Assembly: GCA_963707135.1 (NCBI GenBank)
Contig: CAVPOY010000038.1
Span: 17,294-81,293 of the forward strand
Length of the DNA: 64,000 nt
Direction: 5' to 3'
DNA from: JBGSTR01 sp963707135
GTDB lineage: Bacteria > Pseudomonadota > Gammaproteobacteria > Chromatiales > Chromatiaceae
Part shown: positions 15,941 through 23,296 of the stretch, piece by piece
Numbering within the stretch: position 1 is the first letter of the stretch
Layout: the number at the start of each line of letters is the position of its first letter
Made by a program: the position numbers and the translations under genes
The notes under the pieces: model-generated
Told to the model about the DNA's origin: nothing
The model's input: the letters and a program-made list of their open reading frames with translations, nothing else
The model's database searches: none

Positions 15941-17419
15941 TTAGTCGACGGAGCGCACGGCCAGGGCTGCCGCTGGATCGGCAATCGACTGCCAGCGCAT
16001 CAGTCGCGCCGCCGGGCGCTCGCGCCGGCTGAGCAACGGCATCAGACCTCGCGCCAAGAGTTCTTGGCCGGCCCGCTCTCCCAGCCAGGCCTCGGCGCAG
16101 GGATACATGCGCCGCTCGCCGTCTTCGGTGTAGATCCAAGAGGGCAGATCTTCCACCTCGAGCTGCGCGCCCAGCTCCGTCGGCCACCCCGATTCTCGAA
16201 ACGCTCGACCGGCGAGCAAAGCGCAGGCCGCGCCGGGGTGACCCCACAGCAACGCCTGCCCGGGGTCGGCGCCGGCCATCTCATCGAACTCGAAGCGTTC
16301 CAGCGCATCGGTGGCCCCGCCGTAGGGCAGTCGCAGGAGCATGCGCGGCGCGACCAGCCCGATCCAAGGCGCCAGAACGCTGTGGCGCAGGGCCTGCCAG
16401 CGCCGCTGGCTGTCCGCATCGAGGGGTTGCCAGTCATGGTGATCGGGCGTGAGGCACGGCGTGTCGCAGCCGAATAGCATCGGCGATGCGGTTGCCACCA
16501 AAGGCGCCCCGGTTGCAGCGGCCACTGTAGCCAACGACGCCAGCAGCGACACGTCCGCGCGCGACGCGGAGAACGCCTCGAGCGCGACGACCATCGACCA
16601 GCCGGGCTCGCCGGTGGCGTCGCGCTGCCGGTCGACAAGCGCCTTCCAAAGCCCGCTTCGCTCAAGCGCGGGTTCGGCAGCCATGGCGTCCAGCTCGGCG
16701 CGCGTGACGTCGAACAGGTGAAGCTGCAGCTCGTCGTCCAGCTCGAGCCGACTCACCAAGAACTGCACCGTCCGCCAGAGCGCCTCCACCGTCTGGAAGC
16801 ACGGGTGGTGCAGGAGATTGCGCATCTGCGCGGCGATTGCCGTGTCAGTGGCGCTCACGAGCTCAGCCTGACGCGATCCGACGCTCGGCACGATGTCGGG
16901 GGCGACGATGCGCCGCAACAGCGCGTCCAAGGGCGAGGCAGCCGTTTCGGTCGTCGCTGGTGCGGGGGTTGCCGGGGATGTCGAGCGGCCCAGCAGCCTC
17001 TGCGTAAGGGCATCCAAGGACTCGGGGCCGGATTCGAGCAGCTCGGCTTGGGCCTCCTGGAAGCTAGCCGGGTCTAGGAGACGGCGGCGCAACGCGCGCG
17101 AGTGCGTGAAGATGTCGAGTCCGTCGAACAAACGGTCGGGGTGGAACTCCTCCATCGCACCGAAACTGATCCGAACGATCTCGCCGCCGGCCGCCAGCTC
17201 CACGGCCGGCGCGAGACGCTTGATCACGGCGTCGAGGTTGTCTACGTCGACCCGTAACGCCGAACGCGTCGCCAGCGCTCCCGGGTCGTCAAGGCCGCGG
17301 GTGCCGCGTCCGGAGAAGTCACCGCACAACAGGATGCGCATCGTCGCACCCCCATCGGGCCGCGGAACCGAGCGCGGACGAGACGCCCAGCCAAAATCGA
17401 GTTCCAGACGTCCAGGCAT
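15941..17419 (-). CDS. Fused TssB-TssC-like type VI sheath protein
   Basis: 492 aa from ATG 17419, with GGAG 9 nt upstream; a later ATG at 17341 starts RILLCGDFSGRG. The N-terminal third resembles the TssB/VipA sheath subunit (RILLCGDFSGR, IVRISFGAMEEFHPDRLFDG, FTHSRALRRRLLDP). The rest resembles TssC/VipB (MRNLLHHPCFQTVEALWRTV, GWSMVVALEAFSASRADVSL, APWIGLVAPRMLLRLPYGGA, FEFDEMAGADPGQALLWG). Normally these are two genes whose products interlock to form the contractile T6SS tube. Here they are one chain, and no other T6SS gene (tssK, tssM, hcp, vgrG, clpV) is in the window. It may be an orphan, or serve a non-secretion contractile or assembly role. Confidence 0.8.
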   Translation of the reverse strand: MPGRLELDFGWASRPRSVPRPDGGATMRILLCGDFSGRGTRGLDDPGALATRSALRVDVDNLDAVIKRLAPAVELAAGGEIVRISFGAMEEFHPDRLFDGLDIFTHSRALRRRLLDPASFQEAQAELLESGPESLDALTQRLLGRSTSPATPAPATTETAASPLDALLRRIVAPDIVPSVGSRQAELVSATDTAIAAQMRNLLHHPCFQTVEALWRTVQFLVSRLELDDELQLHLFDVTRAELDAMAAEPALERSGLWKALVDRQRDATGEPGWSMVVALEAFSASRADVSLLASLATVAAATGAPLVATASPMLFGCDTPCLTPDHHDWQPLDADSQRRWQALRHSVLAPWIGLVAPRMLLRLPYGGATDALERFEFDEMAGADPGQALLWGHPGAACALLAGRAFRESGWPTELGAQLEVEDLPSWIYTEDGERRMYPCAEAWLGERAGQELLARGLMPLLSRRERPAARLMRWQSIADPAAALAVRSVD

Positions 17420-18146
17420 TTTGCCGGCTCCAGGGGGGGCTTGCCGTCGACTCTGCGACAGCACCGCCGTGAAGGCAAGGCACAACGGAAACTTCGACCC
17501 CACCCGGCATCGTTGCGTGCCTCTATTGGCTAGTCAGCGCTCGCCGCGGTCGGTTCCCGCGTTCCCCAGGGCGCGAGAGGCGCTGATCGACCCTCTCCAG
17601 CCACCTGCGTCGACGCGCTGGCCTACCGTTGTCGGCGTCTCTCCGGCCCCCTGGTCCAGGGTCGCCACCGTCGGCAATTTGCTGAAGGACAAAACCGACC
17701 GGCGATGCATCGGTGAGCCTCGCGACAGTCTGAAGCAACCGAGATTGGCTGGATTGCACCCTGGCCGAAGGGATTGCGCCGATGGCGACTTCGGGTCGCC
17801 CTTTCGCGCCCCTCGCCGTCGGCGTCCGCCGCCACTTGCCCAGGTGCCTCTGACGAACCGCTGCGGTCATACGGGCTGGTCCCAGCAACGTCCGTCTTGG
17901 GAAGGTCAGCCGCCGCCACAGTTCGGGGCGTCTCGTCTTATCGGCAACAGAAAAGGCCCGATCCTACGTCGTTGCTTGATGTGAAGTGGGTGGTTTTCCG
18001 CCGCTGCGCGTGCATTTTAACGTTTCCGCCCCGATTTAGTCCCTAGCGGCAGCCTGAAATCGCTTCGAGGCCGCCACGCCAATCTTTGATTCACGGCACT
18101 TCATCCTGGAACGGCCTTGTTCAAGGTCAACAACGGGAGGTTTTTT
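17420..18146. other. No gene recognised
   Basis: About 0.7 kb between the divergent TssBC-like and RRM genes. Several GC-rich open frames exist on both strands, none with a convincing start or family pattern. The last 150 bp before 18147 are relatively AT-rich (CATTTTAACGTTTCC) and probably hold the promoter of the RRM gene. Confidence 0.4.
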
Positions 18147-18734
18147 ATGGGCCCGACTACTCCACCACGGAACCATCCTATGGCCACCGTCTGCGTTGCC
18201 AATTTCCCCAATGAGACCAGCGAGGCGGATATCCGGGAACTGTTTTCCGAATATGGTTCAATCCAGCGGGTGAGCTTGTTCTCTGCCGATCCCGATCGAA
18301 GATTGCAGAGCCACGGCTATTTTGACCTCAGTTCGCAGGACGCTCAGAGGGCGGTCGCCAGGGTGGATGGGCACCTGTTCAAGGGGTCGATCATCCGCGT
18401 CAGTCACGTCCCCCACCAGCCGCTTTCCACCGAGGTCGCGCACGGCCATCCCGCAGGCGTAACGCAACCTGCGAATAGCGGGTCACCTCCCATTCTGGTC
18501 GGAAACCGGTATGAGGTCGCTACCGTGGAGAAAGCCTCTGCGCCCCAGGGTGGCCAGGAGGGAGACTGGTGTCGCTACGTGCTGTCGAGCGGGCGCTCCC
18601 AGATCACCGGGTTACACCGCGGCACATTGGAAGAGGTCACGGAGTATGCGGCGAGCTGTGCGGAGCTTGTCAATTCGCGTGGCACTACAGGAAAGAGCGC
18701 TCGCACGTGCACATACAGCAAAAAAAACGTGTGA
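18147..18734 (+). CDS. RNA-binding protein with RRM domain
   Basis: 195 aa; ATG 18147 follows GGGAGG with a 6-nt T spacer. Residues 13-90 form an RRM: the RNP2-like strand TVCVANFPNETSEADIRELF and the RNP1-like strand SHGYFDLSSQDAQRAVARVD, where the aromatic positions of RNP1 (KGFGFV) are partly kept. A linker leads to a second region (NRYEVATVEKASAP, WCRYVLSSGRSQITGLHRGT, LEEVTEYAASCAELVNSRG) that recurs in gammaproteobacterial RRM proteins. Small bacterial RRM proteins are often cold-linked. The stop codon lies within the end of an IS1595-type remnant, so the last residues may be changed from the original. Confidence 0.83.
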   Translation: MGPTTPPRNHPMATVCVANFPNETSEADIRELFSEYGSIQRVSLFSADPDRRLQSHGYFDLSSQDAQRAVARVDGHLFKGSIIRVSHVPHQPLSTEVAHGHPAGVTQPANSGSPPILVGNRYEVATVEKASAPQGGQEGDWCRYVLSSGRSQITGLHRGTLEEVTEYAASCAELVNSRGTTGKSARTCTYSKKNV

Positions 18735-18941
18735 TTAGCTCCGGGACTCAGCGCACGGGCTCGCGGCCCGAGCCACGGGCGGGCGCACGCCGCGCTTCGT
18801 GTTCATCAGCGGAGCTCGAAGGATGCCCCGGAATCCGATCCAGTTTCAGCCCGACCTGTCATTGCGTGAGCCAAACCGTGTTTGGATAGATGGCTCAGCA
18901 TGGGCCGGGCCGCGGCCGGCTGAGCAATAGAGCTAGTCGCC
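18730..18941 (+). mobile_element. Internally deleted IS1595-type element (MITE-like)
   Basis: About 212 bp with both ends related to the full element at 28168-29234. The left end GATTAGCTCCGGGACTCAGC resembles GATTAGCGCTGTAGCTCAGC, and the right end GGCTGAGCAATAGAGCTAGT plus CGCC resembles AGCTGAGGAATGGCGCTAAT plus CGCC. Inside, the transposase start survives (18823: MPRNPIQFQPDLSLRE) and the next roughly 280 codons are gone. No clear 8-bp target duplication flanks it. Its left end supplies the stop codon of the RRM gene. Confidence 0.6.
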
Positions 18942-18975
18942 TTCCGGGGGGAAGGCGCGACCTTTGAGCGACACG

Positions 18976-19176
18976 TTAATCCAGGACGAAAGAGACCTTC
19001 AGATCCACGCGAAACAGAGTGATCTTGTTGTCTTTCACCACGACCTGTTGGCTTTTCACCCAGGCACCTTTGATGCCGTGAACACTCTTGGCGGCCGTCT
19101 TAACACCTTGGCGGATTGCATCTTCGAAGCTTTCTTCGGATTCGGCACTGATCTCAATGACTTTGGCTACAGACAT
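18976..19176 (-). CDS. Dodecin
   Basis: 66 aa, the standard dodecin length. MSVAKVIEISAESEESFEDA, IRQGVKTAAKSVHGIKGAWV, KSQQVVVKDNKITLFRVDLK and VSFVLD give the beta-alpha-beta-beta fold that assembles into a hollow dodecamer storing flavin or CoA. The flavin-stacking W and the Q of the VKSQ segment are both present. ATG 19176 has a good GAGAGGAGAG ribosome binding site. The cytosolic protein buffers free flavin. The gene stands alone beside the IS1595 derivative. Confidence 0.95.
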   Translation of the reverse strand: MSVAKVIEISAESEESFEDAIRQGVKTAAKSVHGIKGAWVKSQQVVVKDNKITLFRVDLKVSFVLD

Positions 19177-20135
19177 GCTTTTCTCTCCTCTCTCCGGGCA
19201 GTTGGTGCAAGCGGGATGTTCCGGCAGGGTGCCGGTTCGCCCCACAACACTATAGCCGGATCGAGCCTTTGTTGTGACCCTCGTCGCATGAAGGTGCCGC
19301 CTGCCGCTGGCTGACGCGAGCGCCGCGGTCCGAGTAGAACCCCGGATATCTTTGCGCAACGTCACCGCCAAACGCCCCTGGTGGCGGAGTACAGGCTCCC
19401 GATTATTCGCCTAGGCGTGCATCGCCAGCGCCGACGGCACCAGCTCGTACCCGCACGCTTCCAGTTCCCATAAGGCTGCATTTTCAACGGCGTACATCCA
19501 TTGAAAATGTCGGGCCATCCTTGGCCCGGACGGGAAACGCTATGGATCAGTTTCCCTAACGCCCAGCCGCGCAACGCCCACCTGAGATCGGCGTATCTGT
19601 CCTGGCGCTAGACTTCAGATGCATGGGTCGATTGAGCGGCAGCTTCAGAGACCTTTCCGCCCTCCCAATCCAGGGCCAGCACTGTCGGCCATTGGCCGAT
19701 CAGCGGCATTAAGAGAGAGCATCGCGGCGTGGTATCGGCAAGATCGCGGCTTCGCGCTGTACTCGAGGATCGCGCCCGTTTCCAGCTGCGGCGACTTTGG
19801 GAGCACGTAGGCGCCCCGAAAGTCTGCATTGCCAAAAGCTGCGGCACCGCTGGGTACGGCATTGAAGGACCCGGAGTCCGTGCCGCACCACCGCCGCACC
19901 GATCAGAATAAGCTAAAATACTTGCAGGAGCCGATGTCTTATCCTCGCGCTCGCTCTGGTCGTTCAGGACGCCTAGCTCGCGGGGACGAACCGATTGTCG
20001 AGCACTAGTCTGGCGCCCAGGTCGCTGCCTACCGCTTGCGCTCGCGCCCCCTGGAGTCATCGGCGCTGAACTCGGTCCGGCAATGCGCCGCGCGTGGGTG
20101 CGGACCGCTCGTCGTATGAGCGAGGAGGAACCGTG
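19177..20135. other. Non-coding stretch containing a hairpin cluster
   Basis: About 0.96 kb without a supported gene. The notable content is the three consecutive hairpins at 19479-19556, listed separately. The rest carries only short unsupported frames. The promoter of the rhodanese gene must lie in its last 100-200 bp. Confidence 0.4.
19479..19556 (-). repeat. Three consecutive hairpins with GGAT-type loops
   Basis: On the minus strand, GGGAAAC/GTTTCCC (arms 19550-19556 and 19532-19538), CGGGCCA/TGGCCCG (19511-19527) and CATTTTCAATGG/CGTTGAAAATG (19479-19509) stand in a row. Loops two and three carry AAGGAT and ATGGATG. GGA-in-loop hairpins are the shape CsrA/RsmA proteins bind, but similar GGATG-loop hairpins also occur as dispersed intergenic repeats. 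No promoter or terminator frames them clearly. Confidence 0.4.
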
Positions 20136-21590
20136 ATGAAACCAGTAACTGTATCGACGGCACCGATGGGGCTCCTTGCCTCGCTGATCTGGGCCGTTGC
20201 CGCCACAAGCGCCTTTGCGCTTGACCTGCCGGGGCCCCTGGTCGAGACCGGCTGGCTCTCCGACCACCAAGGCGAGGTCGTAGTCCTCGATGTCCGCGAG
20301 GAGTCCGAGAGCTACCTCGGGCAATCGCCCGCCTCAGATGCAAAGCCCGATCTCAAGAAGCTCTCCGGTCACATCCCCGGAGCAATCGCCGTTCCCTGGA
20401 AGCAGGTCGTCGCGAAGAGTGAGGAGCGGGGAGTGGCCTTGAAGGCCATGCTGCCGACATCGGATGCCTTCGCCGGCCTGATGCAGGCGAGCGGGGTCAG
20501 CAATGGCAGCACAATCGTCATCGCTGGTCTGGGTAGAAACGCGAAGGATCAAGCCCATGCCGCGCGGCTGTACTTCACGCTGAAGTACTTCGGCCACGAC
20601 AAGGTCGCCTTGCTCGATGGCGGCACCGCCCAGTGGGCAATGGAGGGCAGGCCGCTCGCCTATGAGACGGAGACTACGGAAACCGGCGATTTCCAAGTGC
20701 GAGAGGTCCGCGAGCATCTACTCGTCGGAACCCCGGAGGTAGAGGCTGCCGCCGCATCGGGCGGGCAACAGCTGGTCGACTGCCGGACTGAGGACTTCTT
20801 TCTAGGGCTGACCGCCAAGCGCGACCTCGTCGCCCAGGAGCACAAGGGGCATCTCGCTGGCGCCAAATCGTTGCCCTTCGTGATGCTCGGCGACAATACC
20901 GGACCGGCGCGATTTTACGCCCTCGAGGATATGCGCAAGGTCGCCGAGCTCAAGGACATCGCGCTCGACGCCCCGACGATTGTCTACTGCAACACGGGCG
21001 TGACGGCGAGCCTCGGTTGGTACGCGCTCCATGAGCTACTGGGCAATCCACAGACGCGGCTCTACGACGGCTCCATGCATGCCTGGAGCAAGGTTGATCC
21101 GGCGCATGCTGTTACCTCCCTCGGCCTGGTCAACGGACAACAGGCCGCAGGGGAGGGAGGAGAGGCGGCGGTCGCTGACGTTGAGGCCACCCCACCCGCG
21201 CTCGACGTGCAAGGGTACGTTCCCAGTCCGCCGCGCAGCGTACAGAACCTCATCGACGAGCGCCGAGACTTACAACGCCAGCGCCGCAGAGAACGCTTCG
21301 ACGCCTACGCCGGCCGGCCGGCGAGCTTGCCGATTGGGCTCGCTGCGTACGACGACGCGGTGGAACGGTATCGAGATGGGCTGCGGCAGATGCATCGTCA
21401 GCGCCGCGATTACGACCGCTGGCGGCATGACTCCTGGATGGACGCGCTGTGCCCCTGGTCCAAACCACAACGCGAGTGGACCCGTCAGCGAAGCTACCTG
21501 ATGCAGCTGGAGCAACTCGATCGCCAGGAGTGGTGGGATGCCCATCGGTACGGGACGGCGTTCCCCTTCACGGGCCCGGCCCGCTGGTAG
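20136..21590 (+). CDS. Exported tandem-rhodanese sulfurtransferase with charged C-terminal extension
   Basis: 484 aa; ATG 20136 (or the GTG one codon earlier) follows a strong GAGGAGG. A signal peptide (MGLLASLIWAVAATSAFA) exports it. The first rhodanese domain (about residues 35-180) lacks the catalytic cysteine: the loop reads IVIAGLGRNAKD. The second (about 195-330) has the active-site loop YCNTGVTASLGWYAL with Cys and DGSMHAWSKV. Thiosulfate or a persulfide donor would be the substrate in the periplasm, which fits sulfur metabolism. The last 130 residues are rich in Arg/Gln/Tyr (LIDERRDLQRQRRRERFDAY), likely helical, and not part of the rhodanese family. Confidence 0.88.
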   Translation: MKPVTVSTAPMGLLASLIWAVAATSAFALDLPGPLVETGWLSDHQGEVVVLDVREESESYLGQSPASDAKPDLKKLSGHIPGAIAVPWKQVVAKSEERGVALKAMLPTSDAFAGLMQASGVSNGSTIVIAGLGRNAKDQAHAARLYFTLKYFGHDKVALLDGGTAQWAMEGRPLAYETETTETGDFQVREVREHLLVGTPEVEAAAASGGQQLVDCRTEDFFLGLTAKRDLVAQEHKGHLAGAKSLPFVMLGDNTGPARFYALEDMRKVAELKDIALDAPTIVYCNTGVTASLGWYALHELLGNPQTRLYDGSMHAWSKVDPAHAVTSLGLVNGQQAAGEGGEAAVADVEATPPALDVQGYVPSPPRSVQNLIDERRDLQRQRRRERFDAYAGRPASLPIGLAAYDDAVERYRDGLRQMHRQRRDYDRWRHDSWMDALCPWSKPQREWTRQRSYLMQLEQLDRQEWWDAHRYGTAFPFTGPARW

Positions 21591-21686
21591 GCGAGGTGCC
21601 GGCGCCGTTTACTTAGAGGCTGTCCAACCGGCCGCTAACCGGGGCCGGCGCTCGCCGGCCCGAGGCTCCGTTGTCGGGGGCCGATC

Positions 21687-21953
21687 ATGAAGCTGTTGAT
21701 CATCCTGCTCCTGGCTGCGTTCTGTGTATCCACGATCCGGGCCGAAGAGGCCTGGACCCTGTACCGAAACGAGCCCGGCGCCCCTTGGGCGCGAATCCAC
21801 GTCGCCACCTTCGATGCTTATCTGGAACGTCCGAAAGCCCCGCCGGCCAGCTACAACCGGCAGAACTGCTGGCTCGCGGCGGAATTGTTCCGGTTCAGAT
21901 CCGGCTCGCTCATCCGCTACTGGTGCGAGTACGGGAGGCACCTGCCGAATTGA
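21687..21953 (+). CDS. Small secreted hypothetical protein
   Basis: 88 aa with a clean signal peptide (MKLLIILLLAAFCVSTIRA, cleavage before EEAW). The mature part has two cysteines (NRQNCWLAAELF and IRYWCEYGRHLPN) that could form a disulfide, plus many Trp/Tyr/Arg. No family recognised. The ATG follows GGGGGCC, a poor ribosome binding site. It lies about 100 bp after the rhodanese gene on the same strand and might be co-transcribed with it. Confidence 0.55.
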   Translation: MKLLIILLLAAFCVSTIRAEEAWTLYRNEPGAPWARIHVATFDAYLERPKAPPASYNRQNCWLAAELFRFRSGSLIRYWCEYGRHLPN

Positions 21954-22288
21954 GCCCGCCGCCAATCGCACGGGCGCTGAGCGGAATGCGAACGTCGTCC
22001 GTTCGGATCTACACGGCGGCGCGTTGCTCGAACCGGCGCGCCGACGACGTCTGGACCTACCCGCCGGATCGGGAGCGGTCGAATTGCCCCGCGCGGGGAA
22101 TACGTTGACGACAGCCGAGCTGTAACCCACCGGGGTCCACGTCGCTGAAGACCCGTCGCGTCCTGCCGTTGGTAGGTAGGTCGCTACCTCGGACTGCCGG
22201 TATAACCGGCGGCGAAGCCCGACAACGATTTAGCAGGATCTAGAATTCCAGTTACGACTGCCGCTAACCACCGAGGGAGGAAGGCGTG

Positions 22289-23080
22289 ATGCGGTCAATC
22301 CTGTTCGATCTCGACGGGGTCATTTACCAAGGCGACGCGGCGATTCCCGGCGCCGCTGAGACGCTGAAGTGGGTGCGAGATAAAGATCTCCCGTACCTGT
22401 TCTTGACCAACACGACGTCGCGGCCGCGCTCGGCCATCGTCGAGAGGCTCGCTACCATGGGCATTCGGGTTGGCGCCGACGAGATTCTCACCCCGGCCAC
22501 CGCCGCCCGATCGTGGCTCAAGGAGCGCGGGGTCGGGGAGGTAGCGCTATTCGTACCAGAGGCGACCCAAGCAGAGTTCGCGGGCTTCTCGGTGCTCCCT
22601 CTCGACAGGGAAAGCGGCGCCGGTGCGGTGGTCATTGGTGACCTTGGAAACGGCTGGGACTTCGCCACCCTTAATCGCGCGTTCCGGTTGCTCATGGCCG
22701 AGTCCCGCCCCAGTCTGGTTGCGCTGGGTATGACCCGGTACTGGCGCGCGCCCGACGGCCTTCGCCTGGACACCGCCCCCTTCGTGGAGGCATTGCGCCA
22801 CGCCTCGGGCATCGAGCCGGTGGTGTTGGGCAAGCCGGCCGAGCTCTTCTTCCGAGCCGCGCTCTCAGCGCTCGGTACCCCCGCCGAGGAGACCTTGATG
22901 ATCGGCGACGACATCCGGGGAGACATCGGAGGCGCCCAGGCCTGCGGTATCGCTGGGATGCTGGTGCGTACGGGCAAATTCCGCGATACCGATCTGACAG
23001 GGGCCATCGCCCCCGACGCGCTGATTGACTCGGTCGCCGAGTTGCCGCGATGGTGGGAGACCAGCCTCGGCGGCGGTTGA
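22289..23080 (+). CDS. HAD-superfamily (NagD-like, subclass IIA) phosphatase
   Basis: 263 aa. HAD motif I ILFDLDGVIYQGD (nucleophile and acid/base Asp), motif II FLTNTTSRPR, the motif III Lys in VVLGKPAELFF and motif IV MIGDDIRGDIGGAQACGIAG are all intact. The large C2 cap between motifs II and III places it in subclass IIA, with NagD, 4-nitrophenyl phosphatase and LHPP-type enzymes. The substrate is probably a small phosphorylated metabolite. ATG 22289 is one codon after a GTG; GGAGGA spacing favours the ATG. It is convergent with the restriction locus. Confidence 0.92.
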   Translation: MRSILFDLDGVIYQGDAAIPGAAETLKWVRDKDLPYLFLTNTTSRPRSAIVERLATMGIRVGADEILTPATAARSWLKERGVGEVALFVPEATQAEFAGFSVLPLDRESGAGAVVIGDLGNGWDFATLNRAFRLLMAESRPSLVALGMTRYWRAPDGLRLDTAPFVEALRHASGIEPVVLGKPAELFFRAALSALGTPAEETLMIGDDIRGDIGGAQACGIAGMLVRTGKFRDTDLTGAIAPDALIDSVAELPRWWETSLGGG

Positions 23081-23265
23081 ACCGGAGCACGGCCCGAGGC
23101 CCCGGTCCACCCTGCGTTCTCAGCGGTCTCTGCATCAAATGCAAGGGCAAGCTCTTGGGCCTGGTGTTCCATCCACAGCCGGACGAGCATCAGGGTCGTG
23201 AGGTTCGCGTGCAGCACGGCGGTGAAGTCGACCAGAAACAGCTCGCCGGTGGACATCTCGCTCAT
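23081..23265 (-). CDS. Possible short or truncated gene downstream of hsdR
   Basis: The minus-strand frame from ATG 23265 begins MSEMSTGELFLVDFTAVLHA, NLTTLMLVRLWMEHQAQELA, which looks like genuine protein, with GGAGCG upstream. It has no stop until deep inside the opposing HAD gene, where it reads only as antisense. I take the real part to be about the first 60 codons, cut off by a junction with the HAD gene's 3' end. The family is not recognised. The position, 32 bp after hsdR on the same strand, suggests it belonged to the restriction locus. Confidence 0.3.
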
Positions 23266-23296
23266 TGATATCGCTCCAGTTCAAACCCCGGGCGCA

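Noticed and set aside
16893..17984. 363-codon plus-strand frame over the TssBC-like gene
   Set aside because: First half is antisense to the sheath gene; second half is in non-coding DNA without a family pattern.
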